Below are positions 55,240 through 64,000 of a DNA stretch of 64,000 nucleotides, piece after piece; within the stretch, counting starts at the first letter, position 1, and each line of letters begins with the position of its first letter. The position numbers were made by a program, and so were the translations under genes. This stretch comes from Lachnospiraceae bacterium (GTDB lineage Bacteria; Bacillota; Clostridia; Lachnospirales; Lachnospiraceae), in NCBI GenBank assembly GCA_029338675.1, contig JAQYAV010000103.1, forward strand, positions 1 to 64,000, read 5' to 3'. A model generated the notes under the pieces. That model worked only from the letters and a program-made list of their open reading frames with translations, was not told where the DNA came from and made no database searches.

Positions 55240-55500
55240 AATATATAATTAAAAACAATATAAAATAATATAAAACAGAATATATTAACAATATAAAAAC
55301 AGAATATTTATAGCATTATTTAACATAAATATTTATATCAATTAAATAAATTTTATATCATTAATTTACAAATATTTATATCATTATTAAACACAAATAT
55401 TTATATCATTATTTAACAAATGATTTATCAAATAAAATATTTATATCATTATTTAACAAATGATTTGTCAAATAAAATATTTATGTTAAAATAAATTTTA
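55240..55500. repeat. AT-rich repeat block between asnB and the phosphoesterase gene
   Basis: The 401-bp gap contains no recognised gene. Two 40-bp tandem copies (55401-55440 and 55441-55480) differ by a single base, and partial copies of the TATTTATATCATTATT core lie at about 55330-55400. A shorter repeated AACAGAATAT lies near 55275-55307. Confidence 0.85.
55465..55492 (+). promoter_or_regulatory. Candidate promoter of the phosphoesterase gene
   Basis: TTGTCA (55465-55470), 16-nt spacer, TAAAAT (55487-55492). The -35 TTGTCA is created by the single base that separates the second 40-bp repeat from the first. Confidence 0.5.
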
Positions 55501-55529
55501 AATGTTTAATTATTATTTGGAGATAATAA

Positions 55530-56414
55530 ATGATTTATATTTTGATTATTTTATTTTTAATAGGAATACTTGTTTTTATTGATGGTATTCTAGAATGTAA
55601 GCGTTTTAGAGTAAAAAAATACACAATTAAAAGCGAGAAAATAAATAATGAAGTCAGGATTGTTATGTTTGCTGATTTACATAATGTATTTTATGATGAA
55701 AAAAACAGCAAATTAGAGCGTACAATAAGATCATTAAATCCTGATATTATTCTTTTACCAGGAGATATGCTTGTCTGTAGACATGAAAAAATTGCAGATG
55801 GTTATAAAACTCTAGAATTTTTGAACAGAATTTCTTGTATAGCCCCTGTTTATTATTCATATGGCAATCATGAAAAAGGGATTAGTGAACCAGATGATGA
55901 ACGTTTTGACGTTGATGAGATAAGGGATTTTAATATATTTTGGAAGGATTACACTAACAAACTAAGTAGTAATATTCATTTGATGAAAAATGAACAAGAT
56001 ATTATTACAATCAATAATTCAAAGCTGTTAATATTTGGTTATGATATTCCAAGAGCATATTATAAAAGAATGACTGAAGCAGTATTAAGGGATGCAGATA
56101 TAGAGTATATTGATTCTAATTCGTCGAAAGATTGTTACAATATTATGTTGGCCCACAATCCGGATTTTTTTGATTACTATTCAAAGACAGGTTTTGATTT
56201 AGTATTATCAGGGCATAATCATGGCGGAATGTTGAAAATTCCATTTTGGAGAGGATTTATATCCCCAAGGCTTAATATTTTTCCCAAATATTCTTATGGA
56301 TTATATGATAAATCTGGTACAAAGATGTTACTTACTGGGGGCTTGGGGATTCATACCTTCAAATTCAGAATTAACAATGTTCCAGAATTAGTTTTTATTA
56401 AGCTACAAAAATAA
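55530..56414 (+). CDS. Membrane-anchored calcineurin-like metallophosphoesterase
   Basis: 294 residues. One N-terminal membrane segment (about 2-20), then a phosphoesterase fold with metal-site motifs MFADLHN, LPGDM, SYGNHEKG, LAHNPD and SGHNHGG. The family (YkuE/YaeI-like) includes enzymes that act on phospholipid or lipid-A-type precursors. Substrate unknown. TGGAG before ATG. Confidence 0.87.
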   Translation: MIYILIILFLIGILVFIDGILECKRFRVKKYTIKSEKINNEVRIVMFADLHNVFYDEKNSKLERTIRSLNPDIILLPGDMLVCRHEKIADGYKTLEFLNRISCIAPVYYSYGNHEKGISEPDDERFDVDEIRDFNIFWKDYTNKLSSNIHLMKNEQDIITINNSKLLIFGYDIPRAYYKRMTEAVLRDADIEYIDSNSSKDCYNIMLAHNPDFFDYYSKTGFDLVLSGHNHGGMLKIPFWRGFISPRLNIFPKYSYGLYDKSGTKMLLTGGLGIHTFKFRINNVPELVFIKLQK

Positions 56415-56442
56415 AAACAGTAAATATATTAAGTGAAAATTA

Positions 56443-56471
56443 TTGAAATACTAGATGATATAAAGTATTAT
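56443..56471 (+). promoter_or_regulatory. Promoter of the L,D-transpeptidase gene
   Basis: TTGAAA (56443-56448), 17-nt spacer, TATTAT (56466-56471), 36 nt before the ATG. Confidence 0.6.
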
Positions 56472-56506
56472 ATCAATGTTAAATATAGTTAAGGACGAAG
56501 GATAAG

Positions 56507-58570
56507 ATGAGCAATAATAGCAAGAAAAACAAAAATACGTATAATTCAACAGAAAAAGCTGTTTCTACAGAATTAACAAAAGATTCTTTAGAGACGAACA
56601 ATAAAAAAACAGATTCTAAAGAAGATAATAAAGCATCCAAAAAAGATCCGAATACGAATAATATAGGCATATCAGATAACTTAAAAGAAAAGAATTCAAA
56701 AGATAGTAATTCAAAAGAAAAAAATTCGAAAGATAATTCAAAGGATAGTAATTCAAAAGTAAATAATTCGAAAGATAATTCTTCTGATATTGAAAAATCT
56801 AAGTTGGCTAAAGAATCCAATGATAAAGAAAAAGACAGCACTAATATAGAATCAGATAGTAAGAATAATAAGAATTCTTCTGAAGACAAGGATAATAAGA
56901 ATTCTTCTGATGATAAGGATAATAAGAATTTTTCTGATGATAAGGATAATAAGGATTCTTCTGAAGACAAGGATAATAAGGATTCTTCTGATGATAAGGA
57001 CAATAAGAATTCTTCTGCTGACAAGGATAAGACTTCAGATGATAGGTCTGCAAAAACGAAGAACAATAGCAATAATGAAAATAAGCCTTTAGATTCAAAT
57101 AAAAAAGATGAAAAAACTACTAAGGGAAATCCAGATGTTCCATATATAGATCCTTCAATTTATTATTACAAAAAAAAGGAGAAAAGAACAAAAATTGTTT
57201 TAGCTATTGTGGCAGCTGTAATAATATGTGTTTATGTAGGTGGTTTTGTATATTTCTCAAATCATTTTAGCACAAAAACATATATTAATGATATTGAAGT
57301 TTCTGGTAAATCAATTGCAGAGGTTGAAAGTATTCTTAATACTGAAATGGATAAGTATCACCTTGATATTTTGTTTACAAACGGTAAAGAAACTTTAAAT
57401 AAAGGTGATGGTGGCATAAGCTATTCATTAAAACAAAGTGTTTTGGACATAAGAAAACAAAACAATGCAATTTTGTGGTTTATTGATTTGTTTACAGAAA
57501 GCCATTATAAAGTTGAATATGTTGTTAACTATGATAAAAAACAATTGTCAGATTACATATTAGGATTTAATTACTTTTTAGCATACAATATGCAACCATC
57601 AATTAATGCTAAGGTTGAAATGACCAATGGAGAGGTTATTGTTACTCCAGAAAAATTAGGCACAAAAATGGATAAAGATTTGGTTATGGATAAAATCTGT
57701 AGTGCTCTTGATTCATATTTGACAACGATTGATTTAGTTGAAGCAGGTTGTTATATCCCAGCAGAAATAACAGAAAATTCTGAGTCAATTATTAACACAA
57801 AAAAGAATGCAGAGGCTTTTCTTGCAATTAAAGCAGTTCTTTCTTTTGGCGATTATCAATTCCAGATTCCTCGGGAGGATTTATCTGAAATTGGTACATT
57901 AAACGACAAAGGCGAGGTAGAAGTAACACGTAGAAATGTTGATTTATATGTAAAAAAGCTTGATGAAAGATTTACTACAATTGATAAACCACGAAAGTTT
58001 GAAACTAGTGATGGTAAAACTATTTTGATATATGGTGATGGATACTATGGATGGATAATGGATCCTGAAAAAGAATCTGAAGAACTATATGATTATTTAT
58101 CAAAGAAAAAAGATTTTAATATAGAGGCGGCATACAAGCTTCAAGGATATGCAATGTGTGATACAAATGATATTGGCAATAGCTATGTTGAAATTAATTT
58201 AACAAAACAACATGTTTGGTTATATATTAATGGACGCAAAATTATTGAAAGTGATTGTGTAACTGGTAGACCATCTTTGAATACTCCAGGAGGCTTATAT
58301 GGAATTACATATAAGGCATATGACGCAACATTAAAAGGACCTGATTATGAGACAAAGGTTTCGTTTTGGATGCCTTTTAACTGGGATATAGGATTGCATG
58401 ATGCAGCCTGGAGAGCTGATTTTGGTGGTGATATTTATACATATGATGGCTCCCATGGATGTGTTAATTTACCATATGATGTTGCACAGACAATATTTGA
58501 TTATGTAGAGGGAGGCTTCCCAGTTGTATGTTATTGGGAAGATGAGGTTCAAGTAATAAGTGAAAATTAA
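56507..58570 (+). CDS. L,D-transpeptidase with disordered cytosolic N-terminus
   Basis: 687 residues. Residues 1-220 are Asp/Lys/Asn/Ser-rich and contain five 9-residue repeats. A membrane segment (about 228-252) follows, then putative peptidoglycan-binding-4 repeats (about 260-500) and a C-terminal YkuD domain (about 565-680) with DGSHGCVNLP and catalytic Cys652. It cross-links peptidoglycan by 3-3 bonds or attaches proteins to it, outside the membrane. AAGGA precedes ATG. Own promoter; punA follows 31 nt downstream. Confidence 0.9.
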   Translation: MSNNSKKNKNTYNSTEKAVSTELTKDSLETNNKKTDSKEDNKASKKDPNTNNIGISDNLKEKNSKDSNSKEKNSKDNSKDSNSKVNNSKDNSSDIEKSKLAKESNDKEKDSTNIESDSKNNKNSSEDKDNKNSSDDKDNKNFSDDKDNKDSSEDKDNKDSSDDKDNKNSSADKDKTSDDRSAKTKNNSNNENKPLDSNKKDEKTTKGNPDVPYIDPSIYYYKKKEKRTKIVLAIVAAVIICVYVGGFVYFSNHFSTKTYINDIEVSGKSIAEVESILNTEMDKYHLDILFTNGKETLNKGDGGISYSLKQSVLDIRKQNNAILWFIDLFTESHYKVEYVVNYDKKQLSDYILGFNYFLAYNMQPSINAKVEMTNGEVIVTPEKLGTKMDKDLVMDKICSALDSYLTTIDLVEAGCYIPAEITENSESIINTKKNAEAFLAIKAVLSFGDYQFQIPREDLSEIGTLNDKGEVEVTRRNVDLYVKKLDERFTTIDKPRKFETSDGKTILIYGDGYYGWIMDPEKESEELYDYLSKKKDFNIEAAYKLQGYAMCDTNDIGNSYVEINLTKQHVWLYINGRKIIESDCVTGRPSLNTPGGLYGITYKAYDATLKGPDYETKVSFWMPFNWDIGLHDAAWRADFGGDIYTYDGSHGCVNLPYDVAQTIFDYVEGGFPVVCYWEDEVQVISEN
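56885..57019 (+). repeat. Five in-frame 27-bp repeats within the L,D-transpeptidase gene
   Basis: Five 27-bp units encode DKDNKNSSD-like 9-mers (residues 127-171) with a partial unit before and after. Slippage would keep the frame. Confidence 0.92.
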
Positions 58571-58601
58571 ATAAACATTTACAAAATTAAGGAGGTACCC
58601 T

Positions 58602-59423
58602 ATGAGCAGATTATACGACGAATTAATTGAAGCATATGATAGCATTAAATCACGAATTCCTTTTGAACCAGAAATAGCACTTGTTTTGGGCTCGGGATTA
58701 GGAGATTTTGCTAATAATATTACTAATCAAGTTTTAATTCCTTATGAAGATATTAAAGGTTTTCCAATATCAACAGTTTCAGGTCATGCTGGTACCTTTG
58801 TTTTTGGCTTGATTGGAGATAAAAAAATAGTTGCAATGCAAGGAAGAGTTCACCACTACGAAGGCTATAGTATGCATAAAGTAGTTATGCCAATTAGGTT
58901 AATGAAGCTTTTTGGAGCAAAGAAGCTTATTTTGACTAATGCAGCTGGTGGAATTAATGAATCATTTAAACCAGGTACACTAATGATGATAACAGATCAA
59001 ATTACTTCTTTTGTTGATTCACCTCTTATTGGCGAAAATGTAGAAGAATTGGGAACTAGATTTCCAGATATGTCTAATGTTTATGATGTTGAATTGCAGG
59101 CACTTATGAGAAAAACAGCATCTTCTTTAGATATCGACTTAAAAGAAGGTGTATATTTACAAACAACAGGTCCAAGCTATGAAACACCAGCAGAAATAAA
59201 GATGTTTAGAGGTTTTGGAGCAGATGCAGTAGGAATGAGTACAACATGTGAGGCAATGGCAGCCAAGCATATGGGAATGTCTATAGCAGGAGTATCATGT
59301 ATAACAAATCTTGCAGCTGGCATGAGTAGTACGCCATTAAATCATATGGAAGTAAAAGAAACAGCTAATAGAGTTGCTAAGCAATTTGAAGCATTGATTA
59401 AAAACTTTATATTAGCAATATGA
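58602..59423 (+). CDS. punA: Purine nucleoside phosphorylase (inosine/guanosine type)
   Basis: 273-residue trimeric-class PNP: LVLGSGLGDFANNI phosphate loop, QGRVHHYEGYS, TNAAGGINESF, GPSYETPAEI and GMSTTCEAMAAKHMG. Cleaves inosine, guanosine and deoxy forms with phosphate for salvage. Strong AAGGAGGT before ATG. Confidence 0.96.
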   Translation: MSRLYDELIEAYDSIKSRIPFEPEIALVLGSGLGDFANNITNQVLIPYEDIKGFPISTVSGHAGTFVFGLIGDKKIVAMQGRVHHYEGYSMHKVVMPIRLMKLFGAKKLILTNAAGGINESFKPGTLMMITDQITSFVDSPLIGENVEELGTRFPDMSNVYDVELQALMRKTASSLDIDLKEGVYLQTTGPSYETPAEIKMFRGFGADAVGMSTTCEAMAAKHMGMSIAGVSCITNLAAGMSSTPLNHMEVKETANRVAKQFEALIKNFILAI

Positions 59424-59463
59424 TAGATTATAATAAATTTTTTTAAAGAACAAAATTAATTCA

Positions 59464-59492
59464 ATATGAATTTGATGTTGTAAAATTCATAT
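59464..59492. repeat. 10-bp inverted repeat in the metH leader
   Basis: Perfect arms 59464-59473/59483-59492 around 9 nt, about 33 nt before metH. No T tract. The 102-nt gap is too short for a SAM or cobalamin riboswitch. Confidence 0.5.
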
Positions 59493-59525
59493 AAATGACA
59501 GTTTTAATATACAAGAGGATATACA

Positions 59526-61946
59526 ATGAATCGAGAATTATTCAAACGGTTAATAGATAGTAGAATAGTAATTTTGGATGGTGCAACAGGTAGTAACCTC
59601 CAAAAAGCAGGAATGCCAATTGGAGTATGTCCAGAAAAATGGATATTAGATAATCCAAAACATATTATTAAGCTTCAATCAGATTATATTAAATCAGGAA
59701 GTAACATTTTGCTTGCACCAACCTTTACAGCTAATAGAATTAAGCTAGCTGAATATGGTCTTGAAGATCAGATAAAGGAAATCAATACACAATTAGTCGC
59801 TTTGTCTAAGCAAGCAGTTGAACAAGAGGGAAACCGAGGTTATGTAGCAGGTGATTTGACTATGACTGGTCAACAGTTAAAGCCAATGGGTAATCTTGAA
59901 TTCGAAGAATTAGTTGACATATACAAAGAACAGGCAACTATATTAGTTGATGCAGGTGTAGATTTATTTTTTATTGAAACAATGATGAGCTTAGCAGAAT
60001 CAAGAGCTGCTCTTATTGCAGTCAAAGAAATATGTGATTTGCCAGTATTAGTTAGTATGTCCTTTAATGAGGATGGTAAAACTTTCTTTGGATCAACACC
60101 AGAATCAGCAGTTGTTGTTTTACAATCACTTGGAGCAGATGCGGTAGGTATTAATTGTTCTACAGGCCCTAAAGAAATGATTCCTCTTATAAAGCAGATG
60201 TTAAAATACGCTAAGGTACCTATTCTTGCCAAACCAAACAATGGTATGCCAGAGTTAATTGATGGTAAGACAGTATATAGAATGACTCCTGATGAATTTG
60301 CAACATACGGAAAAGAATTAGTTGATGCAGGTGTAAGATTAATTGGAGGATGTTGTGGATCAACACCTAAACATATTGAAACCCTAAAGAAATATGTAAG
60401 AAATGTTGATATCAAGCCTTTTGTTGCTAATCCAATTAATGACAGAGTTTTATCAAGTGAACGTCAAATTCAGGAAATTTCATTAGATGGTCAATTTATA
60501 GTTGTAGGAGAAAGAATAAATCCTACAGGAAAGAAGCTTCTTCAAGAGAAACTTAGAGAAGGAAAGATGGATTTAGTTTGTGATATGGCAGAAGAACAAA
60601 CTGAATGTGGTGCTAAAATATTAGATATTAATATGGGAATGAACGGAATCAACGAAAAAGATATGATGGAAAAATCCATTTACGAGGTAACATCCGTTGT
60701 AAATACACCTCTTTGTATAGATTCAAGTCATGTTGATGTAATAGAAAATTCCTTGCGTGTATATCCAGGTAGAGCATTAATAAATTCGATTTCATTAGAA
60801 GAAAGTAAATGTCGTCCGTTAATGAAAATTGCAGCGAAATATGGGGCAATGTGTATTTTATTACCATTGTCTGATAAGGGATTACCTGAAAGCTTTGAAG
60901 AAAAGATAGAAATAATTAATACACTAATTAAAATAGCTGAAGAAGAACATGTTGATAGAAATTGTCTTGTAATAGATGGACTTGTAGCAACTGTAGGTGC
61001 AAACAAACAGGCAGCTATTGAAACCCTTGCAACAATAGAATATTGTAAGAATATATTACATATTCCTACAATATGTGGATTATCCAATATTTCCTTTGGA
61101 TTACCTGAAAGAATTAATGTTAATGTCGCTTTTTTAACTATGGCAATATCAAAAGGTCTTACAATGGCAATATGTAATCCAGGTCAAGCACAGCTTATGA
61201 ATGCTGCATACGCTTCAGATTTACTTATTGCAAAGCAGGATTCAGATAATACATATGTAAGCAATGTTGTAAAACTAAATCAAACAACCGAACAAACTAG
61301 TGCTAAAATAAAAGATGATTTAGTTGGTAGTAAAGTGTTTTTGGATGTTGTTAAAGGAAATAAGTCCACAATTGTTGATGACGTAAAAAAAGAGCTTGAA
61401 ATTGGTAAGAGTCCAAAGGATATAATTGATAATGACTTGATCCCTGCTGTAAATAAAGTAGGCGAATATTTTGAACAAAAGAAATATTTCTTACCACAGC
61501 TTATTGCCGGTGCCACAGCAATGGACATGGCAATCGAATATATTACACCGTTCTTAAAATCAGATGATGTAAATGAGAATAAAGGAACAGTAATTATGGC
61601 TACTGTAGAAGGAGATATTCATGATATCGGTAAAAATCTAGTTGTACTTATGCTTAAGAATTATGGATATAATGTAATTGACTTAGGAAAAGATGTTCCA
61701 ATAGATGTTATATTTAATGCGGCAAAAGAAAACAATGCAGACGTTATTGGACTTTCTGCTCTTATGACAACAACAATGATGCGAATGAAAGACGCTGTAG
61801 ATTATAGAAATAGCAACAAGCTCCCTTTTAAAATTATTATCGGTGGTGCAGTTGTATCACAAAATTTTGCAGATGAGATTGGTGCAGATGGCTACTCCAA
61901 AGATGCAAATGAAGCAGTAAAGCTTGTTGATAGACTATTGACATAG
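59526..61946 (+). CDS. metH: Cobalamin-dependent methionine synthase without activation domain
   Basis: 806 residues. Homocysteine methyltransferase domain (about 1-300) with Zn ligands in GINCSTG and GGCCGSTP; pterin-binding domain (about 315-580, VVGERINPTGKK, DINMG, CIDSS); B12 cap and binding domains (about 600-806) with DIHDIG, His699 as cobalt ligand. Transfers a methyl group from methyl-THF to homocysteine. The roughly 330-residue AdoMet activation domain of E. coli MetH is absent, as in many Clostridia. GAGGA before ATG. Confidence 0.95.
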   Translation: MNRELFKRLIDSRIVILDGATGSNLQKAGMPIGVCPEKWILDNPKHIIKLQSDYIKSGSNILLAPTFTANRIKLAEYGLEDQIKEINTQLVALSKQAVEQEGNRGYVAGDLTMTGQQLKPMGNLEFEELVDIYKEQATILVDAGVDLFFIETMMSLAESRAALIAVKEICDLPVLVSMSFNEDGKTFFGSTPESAVVVLQSLGADAVGINCSTGPKEMIPLIKQMLKYAKVPILAKPNNGMPELIDGKTVYRMTPDEFATYGKELVDAGVRLIGGCCGSTPKHIETLKKYVRNVDIKPFVANPINDRVLSSERQIQEISLDGQFIVVGERINPTGKKLLQEKLREGKMDLVCDMAEEQTECGAKILDINMGMNGINEKDMMEKSIYEVTSVVNTPLCIDSSHVDVIENSLRVYPGRALINSISLEESKCRPLMKIAAKYGAMCILLPLSDKGLPESFEEKIEIINTLIKIAEEEHVDRNCLVIDGLVATVGANKQAAIETLATIEYCKNILHIPTICGLSNISFGLPERINVNVAFLTMAISKGLTMAICNPGQAQLMNAAYASDLLIAKQDSDNTYVSNVVKLNQTTEQTSAKIKDDLVGSKVFLDVVKGNKSTIVDDVKKELEIGKSPKDIIDNDLIPAVNKVGEYFEQKKYFLPQLIAGATAMDMAIEYITPFLKSDDVNENKGTVIMATVEGDIHDIGKNLVVLMLKNYGYNVIDLGKDVPIDVIFNAAKENNADVIGLSALMTTTMMRMKDAVDYRNSNKLPFKIIIGGAVVSQNFADEIGADGYSKDANEAVKLVDRLLT

Positions 61947-62004
61947 TTATATTATGTGGTTAAAATATATTAATTAGGTAATATTGTTGAAAGGTGGATA
62001 CATT

Positions 62005-62490
62005 ATGAAAAAAATGGTGCTATCATTACTAGTTGATAATACGTCTGGAGTATTAAGCAGAGTATCTGCAATGTTCAGCCGTAGAGGTTATAATATAGAC
62101 AGTTTAACAGTTGGAGTCACTGAAAATCCAAAGTATTCAAGAATGACAGTTGCAGTACTTGGAGATGATAGAATATTAAGTCAGATAAAAAAACAGCTTC
62201 TTAAACTTGAAGATGTTATTTCAATTACAGAATTAAAGGATGGCGAGTCAGTTTGTAGAGAACTTGTTCTTGTTAAAGTTAAAGCATCATTAGAAGAGAG
62301 ACAGCAGATTATTTCTATGGTTGATGTATTTAGAGCAAAGGTTGTTGATGTATCATGCGATTCGCTAATGATCGAATTAACGGGTAATGTTAATAAGATA
62401 GAAGCCTTTATCGCATTGTTAGATGGCTTCCATATTGAAGAAATGGTTAGAACTGGTTTAACAGGTTTAACAAGAGGCAATTGCCAATAA
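62005..62490 (+). CDS. ilvN: Acetolactate synthase small (regulatory) subunit
   Basis: 161 residues. N-terminal ACT domain (LSLLVDNTSGVLSRVSAMFSRRGYNIDSL) and a C-terminal ALS_ss_C domain. Binds valine for feedback inhibition of the IlvB catalytic subunit, which is not in the window. ATG 62005 after AAGGTGGA; the TTG at 61984 overlaps that site. Followed by ilvC. Confidence 0.95.
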   Translation: MKKMVLSLLVDNTSGVLSRVSAMFSRRGYNIDSLTVGVTENPKYSRMTVAVLGDDRILSQIKKQLLKLEDVISITELKDGESVCRELVLVKVKASLEERQQIISMVDVFRAKVVDVSCDSLMIELTGNVNKIEAFIALLDGFHIEEMVRTGLTGLTRGNCQ

Positions 62491-62548
62491 TATTGTAAAG
62501 TGATTACTTCAATAGAGTAATAACTATAAATTTAATTATTTATTTTAG

Positions 62549-63580
<1,032 letters not shown>

Positions 63581-63591
63581 GATTTAGTACT

Positions 63592-63635
63592 AAAAAGAAC
63601 CTGGATCCGTATTAGATCTAGGTTCTTTTTAATAT
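63592..63635 (+). terminator. Intrinsic terminator after ilvC
   Basis: 16-bp stem 63592-63607/63615-63630 with one G-T pair and a 7-nt loop, with five T at the end of the stem. Confidence 0.92.
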
Positions 63636-63664
63636 ATTGATTTTATTTTAGGGGAGAAACTACC

Positions 63665-64000
63665 ATGACTTGTTTGGAAGCACAATCAAATATCATGAAA
63701 TTCATTGATAAAACTTTGCCTGACGATAAGGTAGTTGACTTTGCCAGGCATATAAAACATTGTCCTAATTGCGCTGAAGAATTAGAGATTTCTTATACAT
63801 TAATTATTGGAATGCGTCAATTAGATAACAATGAAGACTTATGCCATGATTTTAAAGCAGCAATCAAAGATGATTTTCAAAAAGCAGAAAACAAAATAAA
63901 AACAGCAAAAAGATTTAAGGTTTCAACATTTAGCATGATTTTTGCTGCAGTAGTAGTATGTTTATTATTTTTATATGACCAAGGATTAAATAAGGTATAT
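63665..64000 (+). CDS. Zinc-finger anti-sigma-like membrane protein (partial)
   Basis: Incomplete at the window edge; 112 residues are visible. ATG 63665 is 8 nt after GGGGAG. A zf-HC2-type motif HIKHCPNC (His29, Cys33, Cys36) is followed by a charged stretch and one membrane segment (about 87-104). This layout fits anti-sigma factors of the ZAS family. The partner sigma factor is not visible. Confidence 0.7.
   Translation, partial: MTCLEAQSNIMKFIDKTLPDDKVVDFARHIKHCPNCAEELEISYTLIIGMRQLDNNEDLCHDFKAAIKDDFQKAENKIKTAKRFKVSTFSMIFAAVVVCLLFLYDQGLNKVY

Noticed and set aside
55240..55500. CRISPR or origin of replication
   Set aside because: Direct tandem AT-rich copies without spacers, no DnaA-box cluster recognised, and no dnaA/dnaN nearby.
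56479..57072. Minus-strand 197-residue Ser/Leu/Glu-rich ORF
   Set aside because: Antisense shadow of the Asp/Lys/Ser-rich repeat region of the L,D-transpeptidase gene.
59424..59525. SAM or cobalamin riboswitch before metH
   Set aside because: Only 102 nt and one short hairpin. The multi-helix fold and conserved B12-box or SAM-I core are not visible.
59870..60415. Minus-strand 181-residue ORF
   Set aside because: Lies wholly inside metH, whose protein motifs are intact. No recognisable domain.

Overview
The window is a low-GC, gene-dense stretch of a Firmicutes chromosome. The most likely source is a spore-forming member of class Clostridia, probably Lachnospiraceae or a close relative. Grounds: the IspH-ribosomal protein S1 fusion typical of Clostridia; spoIVA, dpaA/dpaB and a DacF-type carboxypeptidase for sporulation; a biotin-dependent Na+-pump decarboxylase operon; formyl-THF synthetase; and the Firmicutes gene order rplS-lepB-rbgA-lepB-rnhB-fliK-like-flhX-yraN. 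Species cannot be named from sequence alone. No IS element, prophage, CRISPR array, tRNA or rRNA was seen. Nearly all of the window is chromosomal housekeeping, and almost everything is on the + strand except an HD-GYP gene, a GntR regulator and asnB.

Layout. 1-503: the end of an upstream unit, a 133-nt near-palindromic element, and the pnp promoter with a 52-nt leader hairpin. 504-5150: PNPase and a GH94 disaccharide phosphorylase. 5387-9006: TepA-like ClpP-fold protein and FtsK/SpoIIIE. 9076-13480: one-carbon enzymes Fhs and FolD, then RimO and PgsA. 13661-19088: Na+-pump operon with a divergent 12S-type carboxyltransferase, an OadG lipoprotein, biotin carrier, OadB and a 5S/OadA-type carboxyltransferase, followed by KtrB/KtrA K+ uptake. 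21270-25945: HI0933-family flavoprotein, Cmk, IspH-S1 and CheR. 26126-32411: rplS to yraN. 32514-36684: PgeF, Der, PlsY, GpsA and a small membrane protein. 36782-39919: SpoIVA, ScpA, ScpB. 39975-41836 (-): HD-GYP and GntR/FCD regulator. 42105-48071: complete glucuronate (fructuronate branch) operon uxuA-uxaC-eda-kdgK-uxuB, divergent from its likely regulator across a control region with two inverted GTATAC operators. 48331-53220: hybrid histidine kinase, DacF, DpaA, DpaB. 53296-55128 (-): AsnB. 55530-59423: metallophosphoesterase, L,D-transpeptidase, PNP. 59526-63580: MetH, IlvN, IlvC. 63665 onward: a partial zinc-finger anti-sigma-like protein cut by the window edge.

How the genes work together. 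The uxu operon converts glucuronate to pyruvate plus glyceraldehyde-3-phosphate. The decarboxylase operon should turn carboxyl-group removal into a Na+ gradient, which adjacent KtrAB could use for K+ uptake. Fhs/FolD feed C1 units to purines and to the methyl-THF used by MetH. SpoIVA, DpaAB and DacF serve spore morphogenesis, and both spoIVA and dpaA are preceded by sigma-E-like promoters with identical 14-nt spacing.

I found no clear, wholly novel defence or mobile system. The best leads are: the Na+-pump cluster with two different carboxyltransferases, one with altered oxyanion-hole motifs; a strong internal ribosome binding site that could release free S1 from the IspH-S1 gene; the pnp leader hairpin; the 133-nt palindrome; the uxu control region; a KDPG aldolase with an apparent half VOC domain; and several perfect intergenic inverted repeats that are not terminators.
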